Assembly: GCF_027744825.2 (NCBI RefSeq)
Contig: NC_071340.1
Location: forward strand, 8,323,501-8,387,500
From: Synchiropus splendidus
Taxonomy: Eukaryota; Chordata; Actinopteri; Syngnathiformes; Callionymidae
DNA: 64,000 bases
Reading direction: 5' to 3'
The notes under the pieces were generated by a model that was not told the origin of the DNA, did no database searches, and worked only from the letters and a program-made list of their open reading frames with translations. Below, one piece after another: positions 49,311-63,929 of the stretch; position 1 is the first letter of the stretch; each line of letters starts with the position of its first letter. Both the position numbers and the translations under genes were made by a program.

Positions 49311-49663
49311 GGGCTGCAACACCTAGTCGACATAGCTGACTATAATCAACTATTAAATTAGTCATTGACAGGTCCAATAGTCGTGATGTCATCGTTCCCT
49401 TAGCACAATCCACAGTAAACGGAGGACCATCCTGACCCAAAATGTTGAAAGTATGGGACCAGTTCACAAAAAAACTCATTCCTCTCACAAATTTTGAGAA
49501 ATTAAAATTGAAAAAGTTCCAAAGCAGCATTCAACTGCACAAGTCTTTACAACATTTTACTGTATTTACAACACTATAGTCAGCCATGTTGGTGAGTTCT
49601 TCAACCCATGCATGTCGTAGTCTGTGACTAGTCCACTACCAAAATAGTCAGTAGTTGCAGCCC
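49311..49663. mobile_element. hAT-like MITE ending GGGCTGCAAC
   Basis: The ends are exact 10-bp inverted repeats (GGGCTGCAAC at 49311-49320 and its complement at 49654-49663). Further inside are diverged subterminal repeats with GACTA and TAGTC units on both sides. This fits a familiar teleost repeat group. No target duplication or ORF is evident. Confidence 0.6.
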
Positions 49664-51778
49664 CATTGTTGATTGTATCACATTTTTGTTGGCCCTAGTA
49701 TCCAATGATTTATTGCAAGTGTTTAATGAATTAAAAACTGCATGCAAATGGCAATATTTGTCAAAATAAATCCTCATTAAATTATTGTCTGACATCATTC
49801 TGCCCCATTTCTGAAGTGATCAATGGAGCAGTTATGATTGTCACTGCTAGCCTCTGCCTGGAGGGTTGTGTTGCAGTTGCAAGTCAGCAACACAGGGCAA
49901 GACAATCTGACCAGGGGTTTTCCAAAGCAATTTCTCCCTTGAATCATGTGAGTGACCCCATGGTCCCAGTATTTTAGCGCCGTCAGACTTAAAGATACAA
50001 AACCAGGAATAAAGAAAAATGTGAACTTGCCAATTATGCTTTACAAACAATGCCCAAAAAGTTAACAAAAAAAAGAGAAAACAATTAGTCAGAAGGAAAA
50101 ACGTCAAGTTCAGTCAGATCCTGTTCAAAGCGTCTAATAAGACGGAGGTGTATAAAGCCAGAAGGGGAACAGCAGATCAATTATGACACAATACAACAAT
50201 GTCTGTCATCACCTGGTGCCGCACCATGACACCCGAACAATCCCGCTTTTAATTATTCACCTGACCTCTCAGGAACCAAAGGCATCTCCTCTCAACTTAC
50301 CTGATCAAACGGCAACATTTTAATTGACCGTAAGGTGAAAATCATATTTAAACAGACAGACATATTTAAAAGTGAGAGTCGCATAGTTAAGACACTGACA
50401 TCATTCAGGCCTGTGTTCAGTTCACTGTGGATTATTGTCTGTTTACTTCTCTCCCTCATTTGAAAAATACCATTAATAATGTTAGTCACTGAGCTGTTCA
50501 ACAAACATTGTCGTCATTTCTGTTTCTTCTTCCAATTTCTTCTTCATCTACACAGCAACACAGCGCGGTTATTTTCAATCACCAAGCTTCCGCATGTTAT
50601 TACTGCATTTACTCTAATATCAATAACATCACGCTAAAAAAGAAGAGCGTTTACCTTGGTCAACCACTGGAGCATATGCACATACGAACCCTCAGTGTAC
50701 ACTGTGTGTGGGCCATACAAGAGTCCATAACAGTTGCAACTGCATCCTTACTGGTAATCTGGTCATTGCTCAATATGAAACGGCGGGTGGAAGTGAATCT
50801 TGGAATCTAAAACTGCTGTCGTGTGTGGGTGGTTGTCTTGACAGAGGCTGCCGACCTAAGTGGGATATGCTCCAACACCCCAATGATACCTATGAGCAAC
50901 AGATAATTAAAGTAGTGTATACAAATGCTTTGACATGCACCTTAAGTTTTGGTCTGCGTGGGAAAGCAAACTCAAAAAAACTACTCTTGCTACTTCAGTT
51001 CACCACTTCTGCTCATTCTTTAGATAACGTCTCCTTCCAAGACAGAGACTTCTGCTCTTGTACTCTCGATAACTCACGGCAGAGTATCATGGCCTCCGAT
51101 TTTGAGGTGCTTGCTTCATGCTGATATGGACTGCATGTTTAGACATCTGTTGAGGCTTACAGGAACCGGAATATGAAGTTAGGTTTCATGAGTTGGATCA
51201 GTCGCTCTTTAGTTACTGGACAGTTGTTACCTGATGTAGGCAACACACCGTGATGTTTTGCTTCATCCCATCAGTCCATAGTTTGATTTCAAAAGAATAA
51301 GAACATTGGTGTTATTTCGTTTTGGACAGTGGTACGACTCCTTTATATTCAGTTATATAGTAACAGACAGATGTATCTAATGTGGGACAAATAAAGGACT
51401 ATTTTCACTGATATTATCTGCACGATGTGGATACGTGGGTTTACAGTATTCCTTCATTAATCACTGCTGACGTCACAGACGAAACATTCACATTAAAAGA
51501 ACTAATTTAAGAGTTGGCTGAGGGACAAATCACCATTAACTGTGGGCGTGTTTAGAAAGACTCTCGAAATAAAACAGAACAACTTTATCAAAGTGAAACA
51601 CCACACAAACTCGTTGAGACGACACTTATCTCACTGCAAACCTCTTTTCTATGAGTCACTGTTACAGTCTGACAAACGGAACGATACATCACTTTTGCAT
51701 GCAGCCACTTTCTTCCACCGTTTATCCCCACATTTCACGTTAATACAACCACAGGAAAGTAGAGTCTGAAGCCTTACC

Positions 51779-51960
51779 GTGGCTGTTCTTGGGCTGCAGT
51801 AGGATATCTGGCCAGATAACCAGGAAAAGTCCTCAAACTCGGAGAAGAAAAGAAGCGAGTAATGTTTTCCTTCTGTCTCCCCCTTTCTTTCTCTCTCTCT
51901 CTCTCTCTCTCATGCTATCAGTCCCCTCCTCTATTTCCGCTGGTCCTCCTCCCACCAACA
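51779..51960 (-). promoter_or_regulatory. probable untranslated first exon and promoter of the flippase gene
   Basis: On the minus strand the sequence ending GAACAGCCACG is followed by a good donor, GTAAGG, at 51778. Upstream is a (GA)n run (51888-51912) and a purine-rich stretch. The 5' limit is not determined. The link to the start exon at 43786 is inferred from the donor, the strand and the lack of another candidate. Confidence 0.45.
51888..51912. repeat. (CT)n microsatellite at the flippase promoter
   Basis: About twelve CT units next to CCCCCTTTCTTT, giving GA repeats on the flippase strand. It may be part of the 5' UTR or promoter. Confidence 0.85.
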
Positions 51961-52539
51961 TCCAATTCTGTGCACGGATCGCTCTCTGACAGCCAAACTT
52001 CACTCATTCTAAACGTATTTTGATGTGAGTGGTTAATGGTAAAAGTTATGTGAACGCGTTTACAGTTATTTATTTTGTTGTCGAATAAAGTGCGCGGTTT
52101 CATTTAGACAAGTTGGGTACATTATAAATGTATATAATGAGTTATTATCAATTACAAATGTTCACATATCATTTCAAAAACCTGCGTTACATTTTAATGT
52201 AAATGTAATTTCGCTGTCACAGCTCAGTGGTGGACCCTGGTGGTTGAGACGCAGAGTGCTGGTACCTCGCAACCAATTTGCCGTAATGCACAGTAAATTT
52301 GAATATTTTCAGATCAAATATATTTATTATATTTTAATGTGACTGCTCGTTATGTTTTTTAAATGATCAGAATTCGTTGTATGACTTATTTTTATGGTAT
52401 ATTTTAAAGTTTCGGATTCGCCAAGCACATTGCATTCCAAGTTGTTTTTGTTAAATACATGTAGTACTGTTAATTTAAGTGCCTCTTTATTTTATTTTGA
52501 ATTACAAACATTTTTTATGTTTCTTTTTGTAACCCGTAT

Positions 52540-52699
52540 AACCTTGTTGTCGTCCGCCGGCAGCCCTCCACACCAGCAGGCGTCAGTGTTTTCCGCTACG
52601 TGAGTGGATTGCGGTGGCACATAAATAGAAGAAGACTTCATTCAGCCATTACTCTGAAGCAGGTCGCAGCGGCTGCTGGTGGAGGACAAACCCGACAAC
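52540..52699 (+). promoter_or_regulatory. atp5fa1 promoter and 5' UTR
   Basis: A TATA-like CATAAATAG lies at 52620-52628, about 70-80 bases before the ATG. A GC-richer patch (GTCCGCCGGCAGCCCTCC) lies upstream. The 5' UTR runs roughly from 52650 to 52699. The flippase first exon starts some 600-700 bp away on the other strand, so the space between may serve both. Confidence 0.55.
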
Positions 52700-55997
<3,298 letters not shown>

Positions 55998-56130
55998 AGG
56001 CCAGCACTTGTTAATCTTCAGTGAGCCTCCTGTTCGTCTCCCGTGATGCGTCTATTTGTGAACACACTGAAGGCCGAAACCTCCATGTACAGATTTGTCC
56101 CAATAAAATTTTACAACCTCCAAGGATGTA
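55998..56130 (+). terminator. atp5fa1 3' UTR with poly(A) signal
   Basis: A short 3' UTR follows the TGA at 55995-55997. AATAAA is at 56102-56107, so cleavage is expected near 56120-56130. Confidence 0.8.
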
Positions 56131-58225
56131 AAATAGTCCTAATTGCTCTTTAACTTATTCCACAACTTTTTTTCTGACTAGAGGTCGCTCTTGGATATTT
56201 ACTGGTCCAAGTCCATTGTGTTCAGGCTTGTCATTTCTGGAGACCATAGACAATGACAGATTGTAAGGAAAACAATTGCAGACTGTTTCTTATTACGGAA
56301 ATAAAATATTCTCAAATGGACTTCGGAGTATTTCTTGCCTATTAATATAGGGATAGCTACTTTCTCCCTTCTGGGGTGTTGACAGAATATGCATCAACTT
56401 AATAGAGTAAACCCATATTTGCTCATGTGTGACCGCATATAACAGTTTTCTTTTTTTTTAAGTCAAGGGTGGCAGAAGAGCGCTCCACTGCACTGCTTCG
56501 TACCTGTCAACCCTTTCCGCACTCCAACCCTGAAACCACACGAACCAATAATGTCCAGTAGATGGCAGCACACGCAAACATGAAGCGAGCGACGTACTAA
56601 AGCTGATCCCAAATCAAATGTGACCTTTGAACTTGTTTAGCTTTTATCCGAGTTATACGACTGCTACTATTCATGCAGATAAATTAGGGACGCTCCTTCG
56701 GAGATCATATTCATTAATAATTTATGGATATTACCTGGAAAATCAATGCTTTCATTTGAGTTCAGTCACTCATTAATTTCCTCAGATGCCATTCGTTCAT
56801 ATCAGGCCCACAGAAAACTGCTTTACAGACATCATTGCTGACTGTTTTCTGTGTCTGCCTTAAACAATCCAGTCCTCGTGTGTTTACTCTCGATGCGTTA
56901 TGAAATTTAACACTGCACACTTTGTCGGTTCTGAAGGTTGGTTCTATTATTTCAGCACAGTTATGTGCTGTACCGGAGTGAACACGTGACACCTTTTTCA
57001 CGATGGCGATGTCGTCTCCTGCTTCGTGAAGTGACGCACGCGACAGAGCTGAATGTTGCTGCTGTCAATGAGGGCCATTGTCGGGGTCGCCGTGACAACA
57101 CCGGAGAGAGTGAGTCGTGTCTTGACTGCGAATGATGTTTTAACCATTTATTAGATATCCAATAAACAATGTATTGTTACAGTTATTCACCAGTTCTGCT
57201 GGTTCAGCCTGTGTCTTTGTATCTGTGGAAGTGTCCAGATATCTCGAACAAAAGCCAGAGAGACATGAATTTGACATGGTGTATGAATATTTAATTGCTC
57301 ACCGTCATATTGGTGGAAAAACATCTTAATGGCAGAATACATTGGGGGGTACAAACAATTAATTGATTTTTTTGTGTGTCATTACAAGTGTTTTTCATGA
57401 CTGGTGAATCTGTCTTAACCATTGGAACATTGAAACTCCTGTTGCACTTTTGCTTTCATGTATGAGTCAGACATCTGCAGCCCCATGGAAGCAGGTGTGT
57501 GAATGCACCCTAAGATGCACTTGGAGGTTGTGCTCCCGCTTGTGTCGGAATGAAGCGGGGCCTTCTCTTGGGTTGCAGCGCATTACCACACAGTGATGCA
57601 GTTGGGACACGACTAAGGTCCAGTGTGGGAGCTGAATCAAGTCTGACCTTGTTCATGAATTGTAATTTAATTTTGCTGCCTAATGTGATAATCTAATTTT
57701 TGGGACTTTTGCTGAAGTGAGGCCGGAGTGTTGAGCATATACAGGCGTATACTGTCTCACGCCTCCCTCCCAGATTAGCAGGGGTTTAGGTCAGCATTTT
57801 GGCAAAGCCCTCCACCAAATACCTTTGGCTGAAGAGGTTCCTGTGTTTGTTTGTGAAGACACTGCTGTTACTTCACTCTGTGGTAGCAGCTCAGCCATGC
57901 CAGGAAGGACAGGTGGGGTTAGCTTATCTGGAGTCACTGACTAAGCTGAGAACCTTTGTTGATATTTCAATACTAGCACGATCACTTCCAGGCCCATGTG
58001 TCACTTTAATTGGATTCCAGTCCTAATCGGATCCTGCCGTGTGCTGACTCTATCGTTCGACTGACACACTCTTCCTCCGTGCTTCTCGTCTCGCACGCCG
58101 ATTGTCTTGGTGCAAACCGCCGACACTCACACAAACGCTTTTGTGGTTTGGCTTCATCTCGACTAGACATTTTCTCAGACAAGCTGGTTTCACTTCCTGG
58201 ATTCACAGCAAAAAGACAAGGCCGA
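56131..58225. other. intergenic region between atp5fa1 and plpp1
   Basis: The two flanking genes converge here (plus and minus). A CpG-richer patch near 56990-57120 contains GGCGATGTCG and CGGGGTCGCC but gives no long ORF. Nothing else is recognised. Confidence 0.6.
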
Positions 58226-58243
58226 CTCAATCCGAACAAACGC

Positions 58244-58249
58244 TTTATT
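58244..58249 (-). terminator. candidate poly(A) signal of plpp1
   Basis: AATAAA on the minus strand about 400 bases after the stop codon. It implies a 3' UTR of about 58225-58650. Confidence 0.55.
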
Positions 58250-58650
58250 TTTCACTCTTTGCAATGTTCGCATGAAGGCGTATAAAACTGTACAAAAATG
58301 CAAAATATACATTAAGTCACACAACAGCTGAGGGATTAGAGGGTTGGACAGAAGGCAGCGTCAAAGCTTTAAGGCAAACAGTTATGTTGGACCCTCTACA
58401 AGCCTGCTTGCAGGGAGAACAGACTCACATTATATTCCTGCCCAACTGGATTCATTCATCACAGAAAATAAAATATACTAGTTACCACATTTGAACAAGC
58501 GCGCACTGTGAACCAGTGACGTTTCCTGAGGTCGTCTCCTCCTCCACATAGCTTCACCAACTCAAGTAAAGTGCGAGAACTGCCAATTCAGTTTTACACC
58601 TAAAAATAAATCCATGCTGCCAAAAAAATGCCTCCAGCGGTGCTGGCGCT

Positions 58651-58794
58651 TCAGTTTTGGTGGGTGCTGCCATAGTGGTTCCCATTGGAAGGGTTCTCCT
58701 GCAAACTGGTATGTGAGGTCTCTGCCTCCTCCTCCTCCTCCTGCGACACCACCGGGTCCATCGGCTGCTCGAAGAAGTTGGAGACACAGAAAAC
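58651..58794 (-). CDS. plpp1: plpp1 last coding exon: TM6 end and C-tail with glutamate run
   Basis: Encodes [18 protein letters not shown], then five to six glutamates (a GAG run at 58723-58740), then [20 protein letters not shown] and QN stop. The ending [12 protein letters not shown] resembles the PLPP1 end GNHYPSNHQP. Confidence 0.9.
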   Translation of the reverse strand, partial: VFCVSNFFEQPMDPVVSQEEEEEAETSHTSLQENPSNGNHYGSTHQN

Positions 58795-61700
58795 CTGCAA
58801 CAGCGGGACAAATGTCAGAGCAGAGATTGGACCAGCGATCTCACACGTATCGGACGGTAAACATCCAACACGTCAATGCTTCATTTTCAAGTAAGAACAG
58901 ACCTGTGTGGTAAAACAGCCATCTACCTACTGAACCAGGTGACGCCTAAACCCAAGTTATCTTGTCCCTGTTCTCCACAGTAACGCCACACAACGGCTGC
59001 TTATCTTCTTCTTTTCCTTTCGGCTTCTCGCTTCAAGGGTCGCCACAGCGGATCATCCACCTCCATCTCACCCTGTCCTCTGCTTCTCTTCTCTCAAACC
59101 TACAAACCTCATGTCCTCCTTCACCACCTCCATAAATCTCCTCTTTGGCCTTCCTCTCCACCTTCTGCCTGGCAGTTCCAACCTCAACATCTTCCTACCA
59201 ATGTACTGGCTCTCTCTCTTCTCTGTACATGTCCAAACCATCTCCATCTAGCCTCTCTGACTTTGTCTCCTAAACACCTGACATGTGCTGTCCCTCTGAT
59301 CTACTGCTCCCTGATCCTATCCATCCTGCTCACTCCCAGAGAGAAGCTCAGCATCTTCATCTCTGCTACCTCCAGCTCTGCCTCCTGTCTTTCCCTCAGT
59401 GCCTCTGTTTCCAAACCATACAACATTGCTGGCCTCGCCACTGTTTTGTACACCTTCCCTTTTATCCTTGCTGACACCCTTTTTTCACACATCACACCTG
59501 ACACTTTTCTCGAATTATTCCACCCTGCCTGCACCCGATTCTTAACCTCTTTCTCACACTCTCCATTGCCCTGGACAGTTCAGCCTAAGTACTTAAAATC
59601 TCCCACCTCCTTTATCTCTACATCATGTAACTTCACCTGTCCATTTGGGTCCCTCTCATTCACACACATGTATTCTGTCTGTCTGTCTGTCTACTGCGGC
59701 TAACCTTCATTCCTCTCTTTTCTAAGGCAAATCTCCACCCCTCCGCTTATCTTCCACTTGCTCCCTGCTCCCACCACAGATCACAATGTCATCTCCAAAC
59801 ACCATTGTCCAAGGGGCTTCTTGTCTAACCTCATCTGTCAACCTGTCCGTCACCATGGCAGACAAGAAGGGGCTCAGAGCTGAGCCTTGGTGCAGTCCCA
59901 CCTCCACCTTGAACTCCTCTGTTACACCTGCAGCACACCTCACACCTGGAATACACGTCTTGCACCACGCCAACATACTTCTCTGCCACCCCAGACTTAT
60001 TCATACAATACCACAGCTCTTCTTTTGGCACTCTCTCGTATGCTTTCTCCAGATCCACAAAGACACAACAGCTGCCTATCATTCAACTTTTAGTATCAGT
60101 CAAGGAGGGTGCAAACCATGTATTACCAATAATGATACTGCATGTGTGTCGAATAAATACTGTATTGCATTAGTGTAAAATTGCAATACGTAGTGTGATG
60201 TCATCAACAAGTGAGGCCCAAACTTATTTTCCAGGCTGGATTTGTTAACCATCTTCATCTTTTTGTGGATATAAATGTTTCATGTGTAGTTTCATGTGAA
60301 GCCTTTAAAACCTCAATTTGAAGCGTAATTGAAAGCCTTTAAAAATCTTTGTTGAAGACTCGCAGTTGGCAGTGATGAGTTGATGTTTTCTAGGCATGGG
60401 TGACTTAGCAAATGGCTAAGGCCCCAGGACCTTCACAGCCCAAAAACATATGGGAATCTTTCATGATGTGCACTTTAAAGACTATAGTAAAATGCAACAT
60501 TTGTCAAGACACATTTTGTGCATTTAACATTCTAATATTATCATAATATTTGAGTTTTATCGTATGCTGAGTCCATCAATTGTTTCAGTTGAGACTTATC
60601 GACTATCAAAATAGTGTCATAATCATAATAGTTTCTACCCTAAACTCAACTGAGAATGGACTGGGATGGGCAGTGCCTCACAAACAAGGCAGTACAGGAT
60701 GGTCCTGGGTAGCCAAGTACAAAGCTCACCCCTGTTAGTCGATCTGGTGCTCCTCTCCATGGGGAGAAGACATGGACGTGCAAAAGTGATCTGCTCTCTC
60801 AGCTGACCGATGAGTTAGTGGAAATTCATATCTTCTTCTATTTCAGTTGTTGTGTTTTGGGCTATAAGTATGTGGGAGGGAGGCGCCTTAGATTATATGT
60901 TGAGACACAGTAGCCAGAAGGAAGACTTGAAGTAAGCTTACTGTTGGCCCCGTTTCCTCTATGCTGCAATAGTGACTGGTGCAAAGCTTGCACAACAACA
61001 GGCAGAAATCTGCTGAGCACGTACCGTGAGCACGGCGACCACGCCCCCCTGCAGGAGGCCCGCCAGCACGTCGCTCCAGTGATGTTTATAGTCCGACACT
61101 CGCGACAGGCCCACATACAGAGCCGTGGAGATGAGGAAGAACTGGATGGTGGGTCGCAGGAGACGGGCCCACTTTGACCTCAGCCGAGCTTGGATGTACA
61201 GCTGTAGAGAGAACAGATAATGTTGGCTTTAACATGTGTTTTGAGAGCGCTTTGTACAACACAGCACAAGAGTTTTTCAGTGTCAGCACTTTTGAGTCGG
61301 CCCGTGATCTACAACGATAACAGTGTGTTTAGTGTGGGTGTGTTTGGAAGGCGATGTGACCCAATATGAACCAGTGGGGGTGAAGAAGTACCTGCAGGAG
61401 GAGTGTTTGCATTGTACACCTTGGTGCAGAGCGGGGCAAAGTTAGGCCTGATTTTCCCAGTCCTCATGGCCACTGAAGTTGTAATATGTTAATCATTAAT
61501 TTCATTTTCTGATCTCAATATACGTCTATATCATTTTAATGGACCATGATTTAAAAGCACATGTTTTAAAAGCATTTTCACTTCACCTGAAACATTTATA
61601 TCCACAAATGTTGAACCTTGAATGAATCAGTCTGGAAAATATGTTGTTGTTGATGACATCACGTGGTGCATTGTTCACAGCCAACAGTACACAACAGTCA

Positions 61701-63691
61701 ATACTTAACTCCATGTCTGTGCACTAACAGTATCGTCGACGCAGTGTTAGCACTTTGGACTGAGCAGCCAAAAGTTGATCAATAGATTAACAATGAGTTT
61801 AGTTATCCTTTCACCATGGAGAAAGAAGACAAAAAGCGAGTTGTGACGCAGCTGGTTTCAGTATGGACACAGCCATTAGAGAAGTCTGTACTTATGAGAG
61901 TACACATAAGGCCTTGATGAAGGTCAGATATTGTTAAAGTCAGCAATCCATAAGATATTTCCATTCATGTGTGGTATTAAATCAATGCAAGATCCCAGCC
62001 AGTCCGACCTCCTGAGTCTGTCGACCCTATGATACTTTATTATCATCCCTTGTCTTTCACATTGCCGAGGTCGTGTTGCGGAGGCAGCAGCCACAGCAAA
62101 GAGGCCCGGGCTTCACTCTACCCAAGAAACCTCCTCCATCTCTTCTTGTGGCATACAGAAGTGCTCCACAGTGAACTGAGAGCTGTAACATCCCCTGCAT
62201 GTCCTGGGTCTGCCCCTGGGCTTCCTCCCAGATGGACATGCCTGGAACACTTCACTAGGCAGACAACCTTCTCCTGTGTGTCTAAGCTTCTCTCCAGCCA
62301 TCGTGTGGAGAAACTGATTTCTATGAATATAAACAGAATATATATTGTTTTGCTTGTAGTTAATGGAATGGAATCATTTATTGTGTTTTCTTCCCCTGTT
62401 ATGGTGCTCTCTCCTGTATTTTCAAACATTTTCCGTCGTATTTTGGGTTGTTTCCCTATTGACAAAAGATGGAATATATGACATTTCTTTGAAGTCCCCT
62501 TTTTTTTAAAGGTATTTTCCGGGTCCTGATAGCAACATGTTTCTTGGTGATATAGTTTTTCGTACACTTAAAACTTAAGCACTGTCAGCCCACATAAAAT
62601 ACTCGACAGGCCAGATTTGACCCTCTACTCACCGCGAGAAACAGCATACAGTACATGGAGAAAGAAGAGTGGCCAGAGAAAAAGGACAATCTGTGGAAAA
62701 TAAAAAAGAAAAGTCAGTCAGAATACAGTATTTGTTATTAAGTTACTATGTTTTAATGTGTATATTTTCTCCTCTATGGAATCTGATGACACAAATATCT
62801 TCCTAATTTGAAGCAGCAGATCTTAATTTAGACTTCAAAAAAGGAAGTTGTGTGACAAAGACTGGCTTCACTTGAACTTGTTGTTCAGTGAGGTTGCCAA
62901 GGACAACTACATCTGCAGCTAAATCGAGACACACTGCAGCCCAACAGTTAGAAATAAGAGGAAGAAAAATATCTAAGAGAAAGAGATTTCAAATGGAATT
63001 GGCCAAATCAAGTTTCCTCCCATAGTCAAAAGCATGCAGGCTACTATGTGGTTTAAACCACACACACACTTTCTCCCACCTACTGCCTTAACTGGGTAAA
63101 AATGAATGAATAAATTGGTGCTATTTTCATTCAGGAATCCGTTTGAAAAACTTGAACCTTTACCTGGCCTCATCCACCAGGAACTTGTCTCCAGTGCAGT
63201 TGAAGTTGTCCACGTATCCTCCTGCTTTGCAGTTGATCTTCTCCCAGGCTGGTTTGCAAACAGCCAGGAAGTGTGGCCGCAGACGGCCGATGGAGTATTT
63301 GGCGATGTCTGTCAGAGACTGACTGGCCGCCGCCCCGAACACATAGCTGCCCACGGCTTTGTACACACACGCCACATATTTGGTACCAAGCGACTGATTC
63401 TTGATGCGTGACATGTAGACAGACAGGCACTCGCCACAGACGATCTGGGGGACAAGGACTTAGTTTATCATCTTTGGCTTCATCTTCATGGAAAACTCGG
63501 CAACTTGCGAGCATCATTTTTGGACGCCAGTTTACTTACAATGATCAGAGTGAACGGGATCATGACTCCGCCCAGCAGCTGGTAGGAGATGGTGTCGTCC
63601 CTCAGAGGATACTTGATGGACTCATCGTTGCAGAAGAAGCCCCGCTTGAATGGGCTGTGTCGAGGGGTCAGGATGAAAAAAGGAAGTCCAA
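58651..63691 (-). CDS. plpp1: lipid phosphate phosphatase, PLPP1-like, all but the first exon
   Basis: Integral membrane enzyme that removes the phosphate from phosphatidic acid, lysophosphatidic acid, ceramide- and sphingosine-1-phosphate, with its active site facing outside or the lumen. Five exons: 63540-63691, 63164-63444, 62633-62690, 61025-61201, 58651-58794, joining in phase to 269 residues with stop TGA at 58651-58653. Catalytic motifs are C1 [10 protein letters not shown]2 SGHSS and C3 [12 protein letters not shown], each in a different exon. [13 protein letters not shown] and [20 protein letters not shown] match PLPP1 more closely than PLPP2 or PLPP3, from memory. A probable glycosylation site NCT lies in the loop after C1. 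The first exon with TM1 is beyond the right edge. The exact fish paralogue (plpp1a, plpp1b or another) is uncertain. Confidence 0.9.
59001..60090 (-). mobile_element. 5'-truncated RTE-like LINE remnant, second family
   Basis: Antisense to plus. Reverse transcriptase pieces are [19 protein letters not shown] (ORF 59831-60082), [12 protein letters not shown] and VFGDDIVIC (ORF 59722-59976), and [20 protein letters not shown] (59301-59534), in different frames with stops between. The catalytic box is FGDD, not FADD. The 3' part encodes [12 protein letters not shown] sequence and ends near 59001. The family differs clearly from the Rex3-like copies. It is dead and 5'-truncated near 60090. The clade name is tentative. 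Confidence 0.75.
59679..59695. repeat. (CTGT)n short tandem repeat
   Basis: Four CTGT units inside the LINE remnant. Confidence 0.8.
61025..61201 (-). CDS. plpp1: plpp1 exon 5: catalytic motif C3
   Basis: Encodes [20 protein letters not shown] and later [20 protein letters not shown], with the C3 arginine, nucleophilic histidine and aspartate. It ends GGVVAVLT at donor GTACGT. Confidence 0.92.
61202..62632 (-). other. plpp1 intron with LINE fragment
   Basis: Intron between the C2 and C3 exons. It holds the Rex3-like fragment at 62065-62330 and otherwise nothing recognisable. Confidence 0.7.
62065..62330 (-). mobile_element. old Rex3-like LINE 3' fragment
   Basis: GAGGCAGCAGCCACAGCAAA, CTCCTCCATCTCTTC, GACATGCCTGGAACACTTCA and GTGGAGAAACTGATTTC follow the same order as the 3' region of the copy at 7085-8215. 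A degraded minus ORF contains [10 protein letters not shown] and [10 protein letters not shown]. Same orientation as the two other copies. Confidence 0.6.
62633..62690 (-). CDS. plpp1: plpp1 exon 4: catalytic motif C2
   Basis: A 58-nt exon encoding [19 protein letters not shown]. The SGH holds the catalytic C2 histidine. Acceptor CCACAG, donor GTGAGT. Confidence 0.9.
63164..63444 (-). CDS. plpp1: plpp1 exon 3: catalytic motif C1
   Basis: Encodes [20 protein letters not shown], then [20 protein letters not shown] and [17 protein letters not shown] with the C1 lysine and arginine. It ends DEA plus two bases of arginine. The NCT glycosylation sequon is in its last part. Confidence 0.92.
63540..63691 (-). 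CDS. plpp1: plpp1 exon 2: TM1 end, first outer loop, TM2
   Basis: Encodes (V)[20 protein letters not shown] followed by [20 protein letters not shown] and the TM2 start. It begins inside a codon, so a preceding exon is required. Acceptor CTCAG, donor GTAAGT. Confidence 0.9.
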
Positions 63692-63929
63692 CTGAGGAAG
63701 GTGTGAGAGGAGAAATTTCAGGTCACCATAAGCTCTTTATAAAATGCTGCTTGGAAAGCATGACTGACACCGATAACTGGGAAGGCATGGCTTTTACAAT
63801 GTGGCTGCGAGGGAAATTCTTGTCATTGGAGACATTGTGCAAGATTTCCACTACATGCAGAAACAGGATTTCACATTGTGACCAAGATTACGGTCTTCAC
63901 CACAGGATTTTCTTATCTTACAGTGAGCT

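Larger units (their letters stand above)
43787..51778 (-). other. 8-kb 5' UTR intron of the flippase gene
   Basis: If the first exon at 51779 is right, this whole stretch is intron before the start codon. It contains hAT-like elements at 43855-44165 and 49311-49663 and a degraded repeat starting near 47700. ORFs at 44583-44864, 45034-45252 and 50708-51124 have no domain I recognise. Confidence 0.55.
58795..61024 (-). other. plpp1 intron interrupted by a LINE
   Basis: Intron between the last two coding exons. About half is the LINE remnant at 59001-60090. The rest, 60091-61024, shows no feature. Confidence 0.75.

Noticed and set aside
52221..52275. tRNA- or SINE-like phrase (AGCTCAGTGGTGGA) upstream of atp5fa1
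   Set aside because: No cloverleaf could be formed and no B-box was found at the right spacing.
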